The position numbers were made by a program, and so were the translations under genes. From Bacteroidales bacterium UBA1374 (GTDB taxonomy: Bacteria > Bacteroidota > Bacteroidia > Bacteroidales > UBA932), in contig DBRG01000010.1 in assembly GCA_002305545.1 (NCBI GenBank), positions 1-39,473 on the forward strand: a DNA stretch of 39,473 bases, read 5' to 3'. The notes below the pieces were generated by a model, which saw nothing but the letters and a program-made list of their open reading frames with translations, was not told where the DNA came from and ran no database searches. This document shows positions 13,651 through 21,851 of the stretch, piece after piece (the first letter of the stretch is position 1; every line of letters starts with the position of its first letter).

Positions 13651-14052
13651 ATGAGCGACTTTGACACGACCACCCGCACATCTTCCCCCCGCATAGACCG
13701 GCTCGGGGCAGGAGAGATCTTTGTTTTTGGCAGCAACCTTTCCGGAGCCCACGGCGGAGGCGCCGCCTTGCTGGCAGTGAAAAAATTCGGAGCCGTATGG
13801 GGCCAGGGCGTGGGCCTGCAGGGCCAGTCTTACGCCATCCCTACCATGCACGGCGGCCCCAATGCCATCAAACCCTACGTAGATGAGTTCATCGATTTCG
13901 CCAGGCTCCACCCTGAACTCACCTTCCTGGTCACCGAGATCGGCTGCGGCATCGCCGGCTTCACCCCCGCCCAGATCGCTCCCCTTTTCGCCTCGGCCAA
14001 AGACATCCCCAACATCCACCTCCCCGCCCGCTTCTGGGCAGAGCTGCGGTAA
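13651..14052 (+). CDS. Small macro-like protein, A1S_2505-type
   Basis: A 133-residue protein. Seen: IFVFGSNLSGAHGGGAALLAVKKFGAVWGQGVGLQGQSYAIPT, a glycine-rich strand-loop pattern found in a family annotated as A1S_2505-like and often carried by phages; it resembles a macro-domain phosphate-binding fold. Further on, FLVTEIGCGIAGFTPAQIAPLF fits the second half of that fold. Inferred: binding of a nucleotide-like ligand such as ADP-ribose. The first 20 residues are variable, and the ATG at 13651 could be replaced by a later start. It stands alone between two copies of the AGGTGGAACCTCA palindrome. Confidence 0.75.
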   Translation: MSDFDTTTRTSSPRIDRLGAGEIFVFGSNLSGAHGGGAALLAVKKFGAVWGQGVGLQGQSYAIPTMHGGPNAIKPYVDEFIDFARLHPELTFLVTEIGCGIAGFTPAQIAPLFASAKDIPNIHLPARFWAELR

Positions 14053-14054
14053 AC

Positions 14055-14101
14055 AGGTGGAACCTCAGTGCGCATCCTGTGTGCACTGAGGTTCCACCTG
14101 T
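14055..14101 (+). repeat. Compact hairpin, AGGTGGAACCTCA family (also terminator-like)
   Basis: CAGGTGGAACCTCAGTGC and GCACTGAGGTTCCACCTG form an 18-bp perfect outer stem; three more pairs, one of them a G-T, extend it to a 5-base TCCTG loop. It lies 2 bases behind the stop codon of the macro-like gene. No T-run follows, so it is a repeat element that may also stop transcription. Confidence 0.85.
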
Positions 14102-14159
14102 TGCGCCCTGCCTCGCAGAATACCTGAATCTGGGTATTTTCAGACCCGTCTCCAGTGCC

Positions 14160-14167
14160 TATCTTTG
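14160..14167 (+). promoter_or_regulatory. -7 box of the zinc transporter gene; decides the start codon
   Basis: TATCTTTG is an exact TAnnTTTG. It lies downstream of the in-frame GTG at 14155, so translation most likely begins at ATG 14197. Confidence 0.6.
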
Positions 14168-14196
14168 CAACCTGTAAGAAATTCCGCACTGCGCTT

Positions 14197-15000
14197 ATGG
14201 ATTCAAGAATTCTGCTACCCTTCCTTCTCTCACTCTTTGCAGGCCTGGCCACACTCATAGGTTTTGCCATCACCTTCATTGCCAGGCGCACCAACCGCAA
14301 ACTGTTATCCTACGCCCTGGGCCTATCCGCGGGAGTCATGATCTATGTGGCTTTTGTCGAGATTTTTGCCGAGGCGCGCTCCATTCTCACCGCCAATATG
14401 GGACCCCGGCACGGCCTGCTGATGACCGTTTTCTTCTTTTTTGCAGGCATGGGCCTTATCGCCCTGATTGACCGGTTTGTGCCTTCCTTCGGCAATCCGC
14501 ATGAAGCCCACTCCGTAGAGGAGATGGCTAAAAAGGGCCATACAAAACCCAAACTCATGAAAATGGGAGTCATGACGGCCGTAGCCATTGCAATACACAA
14601 CTTTCCCGAGGGAGTTGCCACTTTCATGGCTGCCATTGACAATCCCACTTTGGGGATCTCCATAGCCACAGCCGTCGCCATCCACAACATCCCGGAAGGG
14701 ATTGCTGTTTCCATTCCCATTTTCTATGCAACCGGGAGCCGCAGGAAAGCTTTCGGCTTCACCCTTGTCTCGGGACTTGCCGAGCCCCTTGGCGCCTTGC
14801 TCACCTACCTCATCCTCATGCCCTTCCTCACTCCTGTCGTCATGGGGTGCGTTTTTGCAGTGGTGGCGGGCATCATGGTATACATTTCGGTGGACGAGCT
14901 CCTTCCCGGTGCCCACGAATACGGCGAGCACCACGTAGCCATCTACGGCCTCATCTCGGGCATGGCCGTCATGGCCATCAGCCTCATACTGTTCGCATAG
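14197..15000 (+). CDS. zupT: ZIP-family metal transporter, ZupT-like
   Basis: A 267-residue membrane protein with about eight membrane segments. Seen: GLSAGVMIYVAFVEIF in segment two; AIAIHNFPEGVATF and AVAIHNIPEGIAVSIPIFYATG, the paired HNxPEG metal-binding motifs of ZIP segments four and five; and a central loop with His residues (HEAHSVEEMAKKGHT). Known: ZupT imports zinc and other divalent metals across the inner membrane. The frame is open 14 codons further upstream to a GTG, but a -7 box lies inside that stretch, so ATG 14197 is used. A strong palindromic terminator follows. It is a single-gene unit. Confidence 0.92.
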   Translation: MDSRILLPFLLSLFAGLATLIGFAITFIARRTNRKLLSYALGLSAGVMIYVAFVEIFAEARSILTANMGPRHGLLMTVFFFFAGMGLIALIDRFVPSFGNPHEAHSVEEMAKKGHTKPKLMKMGVMTAVAIAIHNFPEGVATFMAAIDNPTLGISIATAVAIHNIPEGIAVSIPIFYATGSRRKAFGFTLVSGLAEPLGALLTYLILMPFLTPVVMGCVFAVVAGIMVYISVDELLPGAHEYGEHHVAIYGLISGMAVMAISLILFA

Positions 15001-15057
15001 GAGCAGAAGGAGTGCCGCGCACTTTTGATGTATTGATTTGTTTAGCAAGCTGTTAAC

Positions 15058-15084
15058 AAAAGAGCTCTCCCGGAGAGCTCTTTT
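15058..15084 (+). terminator. Terminator behind zupT
   Basis: AAAAGAGCTCTCC (15058-15070) and GGAGAGCTCTTTT (15072-15084) form a near-perfect palindrome, in practice a GAGCTCT-CCCGG-AGAGCTC hairpin followed by TTTT. It works on both strands by symmetry. Confidence 0.8.
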
Positions 15085-15154
15085 GCTATGTTACTGAAAG
15101 CCAGTAGGATGGATGAAAAGTGTGCGGCACTATTTTTTTCTTATCTTTACAAAC

Positions 15155-16093
15155 ATGCTCAAACAGGACCAATATACGGCAACGGACAAGATGGGTGACC
15201 TGATCTGCGACAATTATCCCATGCTATTTGTCATGAGCCGCTTTGGAATATCCCATGGCTTTGGAGAAAAGGCCATAGGAGAAGTATGCCGGCAGAACAA
15301 CGTTCACACCAACACCTTCCTGGCTGTGGTCAATATGCTTACCAGCGGCAAACGCGACGAAAACGCGGAACCCTCCCTGCCCTGCCTGCTGGACTACCTG
15401 CACAATTCACACAGTCATTTCCTGGACATCCGCCTGCCCGCCATCCGAAAAAAGCTCCTGCAGACCATAAGCACGCCACACGACGGATTGGCAAAAGCCG
15501 TCATCCGTTTCTACGATGAATACGTAGAACAGGTAGAAACCCACATGGCCTACGAGGAACATACCGTTTTCCCTTACGTGCGCTCGCTGCTCAAAGGGGA
15601 GCTAAGCGGCGATTATTGTATCCGCGTCTTTTGCAGGCAGCACGACAGCATTGAATCCAAACTCTCCGAACTCAAAAACATCCTGATCAAATATTACCCC
15701 ACTGGAAATCCCCACGAACTGAACAACGTGCTTTTTGACATTTTTGCCTGTGCCCGGGACCTGGCTTCGCACAATTTCATTGAAGACGAGCTGTTCGTTC
15801 CCATGATTTCGCAGCTGGAACAGGACATGCGGCCAGACCGGAAAATCCTCCCGAAAGACTGCCGGAAGCAGGCGGCAAAAGATGCGTCAACAGGCAAGGA
15901 ACTGAGCAAAAGGGAAAAAGAAATCATTGCCGGGGTTGCCAGAGGGCTCACCAACAAACAAATCGCGGAAGAACTCTTTATCTCGGTACACACCGTCATG
16001 ACACACCGCAAGAACATCGCCGGGAAGCTCCGGATACACTCGCCCTCCGGCCTGACCATCTACGCCGTCCTCAACAACCTGGTGGAATTGTGA
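15155..16093 (+). CDS. Hemerythrin-domain protein fused to LuxR-type helix-turn-helix
   Basis: About 312 residues. Seen: an N-terminal DUF542/ScdA-like segment (MLFVMSRFGISHGFGEKAIGEVC), a hemerythrin four-helix region with iron ligands in NSHSHFLDIRLP, HMAYEEHTVFPYV, CRQHDSIE and HNFIEDELFVP, and a C-terminal LuxR/GerE domain (LSKREKEIIAGVARGLTNKQIAEELFISVHTVMTHRKNI). Known: RIC/YtfE-type hemerythrins respond to oxygen or nitric oxide and repair FeS clusters. Inferred: a di-iron sensor joined to its DNA-binding output. Start: an ATG at 15113 is in frame, but the family's usual N-terminus fits ATG 15155, and a TATCTTTA box lies between them. It stands alone before the galactanase. Confidence 0.85.
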   Translation: MLKQDQYTATDKMGDLICDNYPMLFVMSRFGISHGFGEKAIGEVCRQNNVHTNTFLAVVNMLTSGKRDENAEPSLPCLLDYLHNSHSHFLDIRLPAIRKKLLQTISTPHDGLAKAVIRFYDEYVEQVETHMAYEEHTVFPYVRSLLKGELSGDYCIRVFCRQHDSIESKLSELKNILIKYYPTGNPHELNNVLFDIFACARDLASHNFIEDELFVPMISQLEQDMRPDRKILPKDCRKQAAKDASTGKELSKREKEIIAGVARGLTNKQIAEELFISVHTVMTHRKNIAGKLRIHSPSGLTIYAVLNNLVEL

Positions 16094-16143
16094 GCAATGT
16101 CACGAGCCGAGGCGTCAAGCTGCAACCTTAACAATTCGATATC

Positions 16144-18138
16144 ATGAGAAACACCCTGCAATCCCTTAAAGCATTTGCGCTGACCCTTGCAACGTTCACG
16201 TTCGCATTTGTGCCGGCATTATTAACCTGCAGCTGCAAGCCGGACATTCCACCCTTCAGCATCGGGGCCGATATGTCCTTCATCCCGCAATACGAATCCC
16301 GGGGGATGGCCTTTACCGATACTGCCGGCCAGGAACAGGATGTGCTGGCCATCATGGCGGCCAACGGCTTTGACAACATCCGCCTGCGGATCTTCGTGGA
16401 TCCCCAGGCTCCCGGAGGCTACTCGGCAGAAGGCTTCTGCAATCTGGATCAGACGGTGGCCATGGCAAAACGCATTGTTGCCGCCGGCATGACCTTCTCG
16501 CTGGATTTCCACTACAGCGATTATTGGGCAGACCCGGACAAGCAGTACAAATCCTCGGCATGGAACGGCCTGACGGGCGAAGCGCTGGAAAACGCATTGT
16601 ATGAATACACGCGTCACGTGCTGACCACGCTCAAGGAAGCAGGCGCTGCCCCGCAGATCATCCAGCCTGGCAACGAGATCAACCACGGGATGGTGTGGCC
16701 CGAAGGATTTATTGACGACAACGCCAGGGAAGAAAACTGGGCTGCCCTTATGGGCCTTTACAAAGCCGCAGTTAAGGCCGCACGGGAAGTCCTGCCGGAA
16801 TCCCGCCTGATGGTCCACCTGGCCCTGGGAGGTCAAAACACCCTCTGCCGGGAATTCCTGGACACTATGAACCTGTACGGGGCAGAGTTCGATCTTATCG
16901 GGTTATCCTACTACGAACAATGGCACGAAACCTACGACGACCTGCAGGCCAACCTGTACAACCTGGCCGCCCGTTACGGGAAACCCCTGTATGTTTGTGA
17001 ATACGGGGCCAGCCCGGATAACATCAGGCGTATCAACGACATCGTCCGCTCAGTACCCGGCGGCCTGGGAGCCGGCACCATGGCCTGGGAACCGGCCAGG
17101 GTACTCTTCCCCATGGGTAAGGCAGATCCCGCCATATTGGACATATACCGCGACATGGCTGCCACATACAAGAAAAGAGCTCCCGGGGAGATGCCCCTGC
17201 CCCGGCGCGAGCTGTCCTTAGACCGGCCCATTGTAGGTGCCGACATATCGTGGGTTCCTGAACAGGAAGACAAGGGAACCGTGTTCTCGGACGACGGTGT
17301 GGAAAAGGATGTCCTGGAAATCCTGAAGGACAACGGTTTCAACTGGGTCCGCCTGCGGCTTTTCGTAGACCCGACGGCTGAAAACGGGTATTCCCCACAG
17401 GGCTACTGCGGGCTGGAAAAGACACTGGAAATGGCCAAGCGCGTCAAAAAAGCAGGCCTGAAACTGTTGCTCAACTTCCATTACAGCGACACGTGGTCCG
17501 ATCCGGGCAAACAATTCACCCCATCATCCTGGGCACAACACGCCGGCTCGGGACTGGAAGGACAGGTCTACCGCTACACTTATGAGGTTATCAGGCGGTT
17601 CATGGAAGAAGGCGTCTGCCCCGACATGGTCCAGACCGGGAATGAGATCAACCACGGAATGCTATGGCCGCAGGGCAAAATTGAAGATTCCTACATGCAC
17701 TTCGGCGTGTTGCTTCGCTGTGCCACGGCCGCCGTGCGCGCCGCCAATCCCTCCATTCCCGTCATGGTACACATTGCCTGCGGGGGACAAAATGACGAAT
17801 CGGTCTATTTCCTTGACAAGATCCTGAGTCGCGACGTGAAGTTCGATATCATCGGGCAGTCGTACTATCCCCAATGGCACGGGACGCTTGAGGAGTTGCA
17901 GCACAACCTGAACGACCTGGCAGCCAGGTACAACAAGCCCGTGGTCGTGGTGGAATACCAGGAGTACCGTCTTGAAGTGAACCGGATAGTACGCGACATA
18001 CCAGGTGAAAAGGGACTCGGTACCTTCATCTGGGAGGCCACTTCTCCGGCCTGGGGCAACCTGTTCGACGAAAAGGGCGCCACCAATGAAAACATGAAGC
18101 TTTACCCGACGTTCCTGGAAAGCTACGATTCCCTCTGA
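16144..18138 (+). CDS. Tandem-domain GH53 endo-beta-1,4-galactanase
   Basis: A 664-residue protein with two complete GH53 domains in one chain, about residues 38-345 and 362-660. Seen: each opens GAD(M/I)S(F/W)(I/V)P, has FHYSD.W.DP, and carries both catalytic Glu residues: PGNEINHG (Glu178) with CEYGAS (Glu286) in the first, and TGNEINHG (Glu501) with VEYQEY (Glu604) in the second. The signal peptide ends near LTCSC and may make it a lipoprotein. Known: GH53 cuts beta-1,4-galactan, the side chain of pectin. Two domains that both keep their catalytic residues suggest duplication with retained activity. No SusC/SusD pair is in the window. Its end overlaps the convergent uup gene by 16 bases. 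Confidence 0.93.
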   Translation: MRNTLQSLKAFALTLATFTFAFVPALLTCSCKPDIPPFSIGADMSFIPQYESRGMAFTDTAGQEQDVLAIMAANGFDNIRLRIFVDPQAPGGYSAEGFCNLDQTVAMAKRIVAAGMTFSLDFHYSDYWADPDKQYKSSAWNGLTGEALENALYEYTRHVLTTLKEAGAAPQIIQPGNEINHGMVWPEGFIDDNAREENWAALMGLYKAAVKAAREVLPESRLMVHLALGGQNTLCREFLDTMNLYGAEFDLIGLSYYEQWHETYDDLQANLYNLAARYGKPLYVCEYGASPDNIRRINDIVRSVPGGLGAGTMAWEPARVLFPMGKADPAILDIYRDMAATYKKRAPGEMPLPRRELSLDRPIVGADISWVPEQEDKGTVFSDDGVEKDVLEILKDNGFNWVRLRLFVDPTAENGYSPQGYCGLEKTLEMAKRVKKAGLKLLLNFHYSDTWSDPGKQFTPSSWAQHAGSGLEGQVYRYTYEVIRRFMEEGVCPDMVQTGNEINHGMLWPQGKIEDSYMHFGVLLRCATAAVRAANPSIPVMVHIACGGQNDESVYFLDKILSRDVKFDIIGQSYYPQWHGTLEELQHNLNDLAARYNKPVVVVEYQEYRLEVNRIVRDIPGEKGLGTFIWEATSPAWGNLFDEKGATNENMKLYPTFLESYDSL

Positions 18139-20033
18139 TCTTCCAGGCCCAGCAGTTCTTCCCAATCCTCCTCCAGCCGGGCAAGGATCTCGCCCATCCT
18201 TACCGAATCTTCCGTGATCTGGGTCAGGAGCCTTTCCGGATCGGACAAAAGGCTTTCCAGTCGGGATTTTTCTCCTTCGAGCGCCTGGATCTCCGCCTCC
18301 AGTTCTTCCAGGCGTTTCCGCTGCCTGTACGTCAGCTTCTTGACGGTCTGGGCCGAGGCTGTGGCAGAAGCAGAGGCAGGCGCAGTGGCAGACGAGGTAG
18401 CCCGGGCCGGGGCAGTTCCTGTGCGGCCGGCAGGGGCAGCCGCGGGAGCGGCAGCTGAGCGGGAGCGGTAATAGTCACTGCATTTCCCGGGATAATCCTT
18501 CACTGCTCCCTGACCCTCAAACACAAAAAGATGGTCGGCCAGCTTGTCCATGAAATACCGGTCGTGTGAAACGATGAGCAGGCAGCCTTTGAAATGTTCC
18601 AGGTATTCCTCCAGCACGTTGAGCGTGAGGATGTCCAGGTCGTTGGTGGGTTCGTCCAGTATCAGGAAGTTGGGATTGCGCATCAGGATGGTCAGGAGGT
18701 AGAGGCGGCGTTTTTCACCGCCGCTCAGGCGTTCCACCTTGACCTGGTGCATGAAGGGTGGGAACAGGAAACGGCTCAGGAAAGAGGTCGCGGTGACTTT
18801 GCTGCCATCGGCCAGGGCCACCACCTCGGCAATCTCATGCACCACGTCAAATACCGTGTCCCCGGGATTGAAGGAAATGCCTTCCTGGCGGTAAAATCCG
18901 AAACGCACGGTCGTTCCGTGTTGCAGGACCCCAGACAACGGCTCCAGCTCCCCGGCCAGGAGCTTCAAGAAAGTAGTCTTCCCCACCCCGTTCCCGCCAA
19001 CGATCCCGATTTTCTCATTCCGGGAAAAATTATAGGTGAAGTCTCTCAGCAGAGGCTCTTGGCCGAATGAAAAGGACAAATTCTTGCAATGTATGATCTT
19101 CGTTCCCAGGCGGGCAATCCCGGCATTGATCTCCATGGCGCGGTTGTTGCCCGCCGGGCCGATTCTTTCTTTCAGCTTGCCGAAGCTTTCAAGCCTTGAT
19201 TTTGATTTTCCGGTCCGGGCACACGGGGTGCTCCGTATCCACTGCAATTCCCGGCGGTACAGGTTGCGTGCCTTGTCGGTCTCCGCTGCCCGGTTGGCCA
19301 GGCGCTCCTCGCGCTTTTCAAGGAACAGGCTGTAATTGCCCCTGTATGTGAACAGTTCCCCGTTTTCCAGTTCGTAGATGGTATTGCATACCCTGTCCAG
19401 GAAGTAACGGTCGTGTGTTACCATGAACAGGGTGGCTTGTGTTGCAGAAAGATACTCCTCCAGGTATTCGATGACTTCTATGTCCAGGTGGTTGGTGGGC
19501 TCGTCCATGATCATGAACGGGGCTTCCTGGATGAGCATTCCGGCCAGGGCCACTTTCTTGACCTCTCCGCCCGACAGGGTTCCCATTATCCTGTCGATAT
19601 CTCCAAACTGAAGGCTGGTGAGGATACGTTCGATTTTCTGGTCGTAATTCCAGCCGTCCAGCCGGTCCATGTCGTTGATTGCCTTTTCCAGCCGTTTCTT
19701 GTCTTCCGATTCCAATGCCTGCCTGTAGGCAGTCAGGGCCTGCAGAACCTTTTTATCGGCAGAACGCACCTGCTCCAGCACAGTGAACTCAGGATCGTAA
19801 GACGGGTCCTGTTCCAGGTAAGCCACCTGTACCCCGCTCATGAACCGGATACTCCCCTCACCTTCAGGGGATTCTTTTCCGGCCAGCACATCCAGCAGGG
19901 AAGTCTTTCCGCTGCCGTTGGATGCGACAAGGGCTACCTTGTCACCCTGGTTTATGTGAAAAGAGATCTTGCTGAACAAGACCCTGTCTCCGTATGATTT
20001 GGTGAGGTTGTCAACCTGAAGATACGCGGCCAT
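18123..20033 (-). CDS. uup: ABC-F ATPase, Uup type
   Basis: A 636-residue soluble protein with two ABC domains. Seen: Walker A SNGSGKTS and GGNGVGKTT; signatures TLSGGE and RLSGGE; Walker B IMDEPTNHLD and ILDEPTNDLD; between them the basic linker with WIRSTPCARTGKSKSRLESF, which matches the Uup subfamily; and a C-terminal coiled coil (KRLEELEAEIQALEGEKSRLESLL). Known: ABC-F proteins act on ribosomes; Uup also links to precise transposon excision and to DNA. No membrane segments. Odd: a 45-residue linker made mostly of Ala, Pro, Ser and Thr before the coiled coil. It is divergent from the HdeD-like gene. Confidence 0.93.
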   Translation of the reverse strand: MAAYLQVDNLTKSYGDRVLFSKISFHINQGDKVALVASNGSGKTSLLDVLAGKESPEGEGSIRFMSGVQVAYLEQDPSYDPEFTVLEQVRSADKKVLQALTAYRQALESEDKKRLEKAINDMDRLDGWNYDQKIERILTSLQFGDIDRIMGTLSGGEVKKVALAGMLIQEAPFMIMDEPTNHLDIEVIEYLEEYLSATQATLFMVTHDRYFLDRVCNTIYELENGELFTYRGNYSLFLEKREERLANRAAETDKARNLYRRELQWIRSTPCARTGKSKSRLESFGKLKERIGPAGNNRAMEINAGIARLGTKIIHCKNLSFSFGQEPLLRDFTYNFSRNEKIGIVGGNGVGKTTFLKLLAGELEPLSGVLQHGTTVRFGFYRQEGISFNPGDTVFDVVHEIAEVVALADGSKVTATSFLSRFLFPPFMHQVKVERLSGGEKRRLYLLTILMRNPNFLILDEPTNDLDILTLNVLEEYLEHFKGCLLIVSHDRYFMDKLADHLFVFEGQGAVKDYPGKCSDYYRSRSAAAPAAAPAGRTGTAPARATSSATAPASASATASAQTVKKLTYRQRKRLEELEAEIQALEGEKSRLESLLSDPERLLTQITEDSVRMGEILARLEEDWEELLGLEDQRES

Positions 20034-20068
20034 GGTGGTTTTCTGTAACAGGCAAATGTAAAAATTAT

Positions 20069-20076
20069 TATCTTTA
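20069..20076 (+). promoter_or_regulatory. Weak -7 box upstream of the HdeD-like operon
   Basis: TATCTTTA matches TAnnTTTG except for the last base and lies 21 bases before the ATG at 20098, in the 64-bp gap between divergent genes. Confidence 0.4.
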
Positions 20077-20097
20077 TGCGACTAACAATAATAAGCA

Positions 20098-20694
20098 ATG
20101 AAAGCAATATCCTATATCCGTTACTCTGCCCTCAGGGGTGTTCTGGGAATTGTCCTGGGAGTTTTCCTGCTGGTAAATCCTGAAGCCGGTGTTCGTACAC
20201 TGGTCAGGCTTCTGGCAGCCATACTCCTGGTAGGCGGTCTGTTTGCCTTGTATTTTGCCTTAAGGAACAACCGGCAGGCCACCGCTTCCACTTTGAAGAA
20301 CAAAGCAAACCCGGACCAGGGTTTACAGCGCCTGCTCTACATGACTTCCCTGGTTTTCATTGTCTTTGCGCTGCTTCTGATCCTGTTCCCCGGTTTTTTT
20401 GCCGGGCTGACCATGTTCCTTACCGGGATTGTCCTGCTGCTGTCTTCCCTGACACAGGTCACCGGCATAATTCAATTCCGTAAAGCCAATCCCATAGGAT
20501 TGCCCTGGTATATTTACATCAATCCTGTCATTATTTTGATCCTGAGCATAGTGATCATGCTCAACCCCTTTGATTCAGCTGCAACCCTGATCATTTTTGC
20601 AGGGATCATCTGCCTTATATACGCCTTGACAGAAATTATCCAGGCAATTGTCCAGTACCGCCTGATCAAAAAAAGCAAAACACCGGTATCGTGA
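20098..20694 (+). CDS. HdeD/DUF308-family membrane protein
   Basis: A 198-residue protein with six predicted membrane segments in three pairs (for example LGIVLGVFLLVNPEAGV, FVVF-type segment near 95-115, and INPVIILILSIVIMLNPF). Seen: the repeated pattern of a segment, then NP and a short loop, typical of HdeD/DUF308 proteins. Known: HdeD acts in acid resistance in E. coli; most family members are uncharacterised. The GTGA overlap with the glycerate kinase gene makes it the first gene of a five-gene operon. I cannot connect its role to the downstream enzymes. Confidence 0.8.
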   Translation: MKAISYIRYSALRGVLGIVLGVFLLVNPEAGVRTLVRLLAAILLVGGLFALYFALRNNRQATASTLKNKANPDQGLQRLLYMTSLVFIVFALLLILFPGFFAGLTMFLTGIVLLLSSLTQVTGIIQFRKANPIGLPWYIYINPVIILILSIVIMLNPFDSAATLIIFAGIICLIYALTEIIQAIVQYRLIKKSKTPVS

Positions 20695-21851
20695 GAATTG
20701 TGGTTGCCATGGATTCCTTTAAAGGGAGTCTGACCTCTTTTGATGCAGGACATGCCGTTGACCGTGGTATTGAAAAAGCCTGGCAGCATATGTTCCGCCC
20801 CCTTCCCCGGGTGAAGGTGCTCCCCCTGGCCGATGGAGGCGAAGGGACTGTCACTGCCCTGATACAGGGACTTGGGGGAGTGTACAGGAACATCAAGGTC
20901 CGGGGTCCCCTCAAAGCCCAGGTAGAAGCCATCTATGGCATTATCACTTCAACTGACGGGATTCCCACAGCTGTCATCGAAATGGCGGCAGCAGCCGGTT
21001 TGTGGCTGGTGCCTGAAAAAGAAAGGAATCCTTTACATACAACCACCTATGGTGTGGGAGAACTCATTTTGCACGCCATGTCCAAAGGGTGCCGGAATTT
21101 CCTGGTAGGGATCGGGGGAAGTGCGACCAACGATGGCGGCATAGGTATGCTGACCGCCCTGGGTTTTGAATTCCGGGATGACAGGGGCCGGGAAGCCGGG
21201 GTGTGCGGCAAAGACCTGGAGCAAATAGCTTCCATACGTACTTCAGGGAAACATCCTGCGCTGGATGAATGTTCTTTCCGGATAGCCTGTGATGTAAACA
21301 ACCCCCTTTGCGGCCCCAATGGAGCAGCCGCCGTTTTCGGCCCGCAGAAAGGAGCCTCACCCGATGATGTTCTAAAGCTGGACAGGGGTTTGGCCAACCT
21401 GGCCGATGTGGCTTCCAAAATGGCTTCGCATCATAAAGGGACCCGGGACAACAGGGATGTGCCGGGAGCCGGGGCCGCCGGCGGCCTGGGGTACGCCTTT
21501 GTGCAGTTTTTAAAAGGGAAACTGGAGCCGGGCGCTGCAATGATCATGGATGCCATCGGCCTGGAAGACGCCATTCGCGATGCAGATCTGGTCATTACCG
21601 GGGAAGGGAGAATGGATGAGCAGACGGCCATGGGAAAAGCGCCCATGGGAGTGGCTCGCCTGGCTAAGAAACATGGGAAAAAAGTGATCGCTTTTTGCGG
21701 CAGTATTGACCCTTCCGTATCGCATATCAAAGAGGACCTGTTTGACCTGTGCCTTGCGGTGACTCCCCCCGGGGCATCCCTGGAGCTGGCATCGGAATGG
21801 CTTCAACAAGCAGTTTTTGAACATTTTACATCAAACAGAGCTGTGTTGTAA
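20691..21851 (+). CDS. Glycerate 2-kinase (GarK/GlxK family)
   Basis: A 386-residue protein. Seen: VVAMDSFKGSLTSFDAG at the N-terminus, LPLADGGEGTV, GIGGSATNDGGIGML, ARLAKKHGKKVIAFCGS and DLVITGEGRMDEQTAMGKAP, the motif series of class II glycerate kinases. Known: it phosphorylates glycerate to 2-phosphoglycerate in glyoxylate or sugar-acid use. The start is GTG in a GTGA overlap with the preceding gene, and the stop overlaps the next ATG by one base. The next methionine (at residue 7) would lose part of the first motif, so GTG is kept. No other glycerate pathway gene is nearby. Confidence 0.93.
   Translation: MRIVVAMDSFKGSLTSFDAGHAVDRGIEKAWQHMFRPLPRVKVLPLADGGEGTVTALIQGLGGVYRNIKVRGPLKAQVEAIYGIITSTDGIPTAVIEMAAAAGLWLVPEKERNPLHTTTYGVGELILHAMSKGCRNFLVGIGGSATNDGGIGMLTALGFEFRDDRGREAGVCGKDLEQIASIRTSGKHPALDECSFRIACDVNNPLCGPNGAAAVFGPQKGASPDDVLKLDRGLANLADVASKMASHHKGTRDNRDVPGAGAAGGLGYAFVQFLKGKLEPGAAMIMDAIGLEDAIRDADLVITGEGRMDEQTAMGKAPMGVARLAKKHGKKVIAFCGSIDPSVSHIKEDLFDLCLAVTPPGASLELASEWLQQAVFEHFTSNRAVL

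Noticed and set aside
13468..14019. A minus-strand open frame spanning the palindrome and the macro-like gene
   Set aside because: It runs through a perfect inverted repeat and opposite a recognisable gene; composition is not protein-like.
14045..14052. TGCGGTAA at the end of the macro-like gene, and again at 24464-24471
   Set aside because: Both are inside coding sequence without the longer operator context, so they are taken as chance matches.
14323..15048. A 241-codon open frame antisense to zupT
   Set aside because: His- and Gly-rich shadow of a membrane protein gene, without domain signs.
18352..18480. The Ala/Pro/Ser-rich stretch of uup as an assembly artefact
   Set aside because: The frame is kept through the stretch into a good C-terminal coiled coil, and such linkers are frequent in ABC-F proteins.
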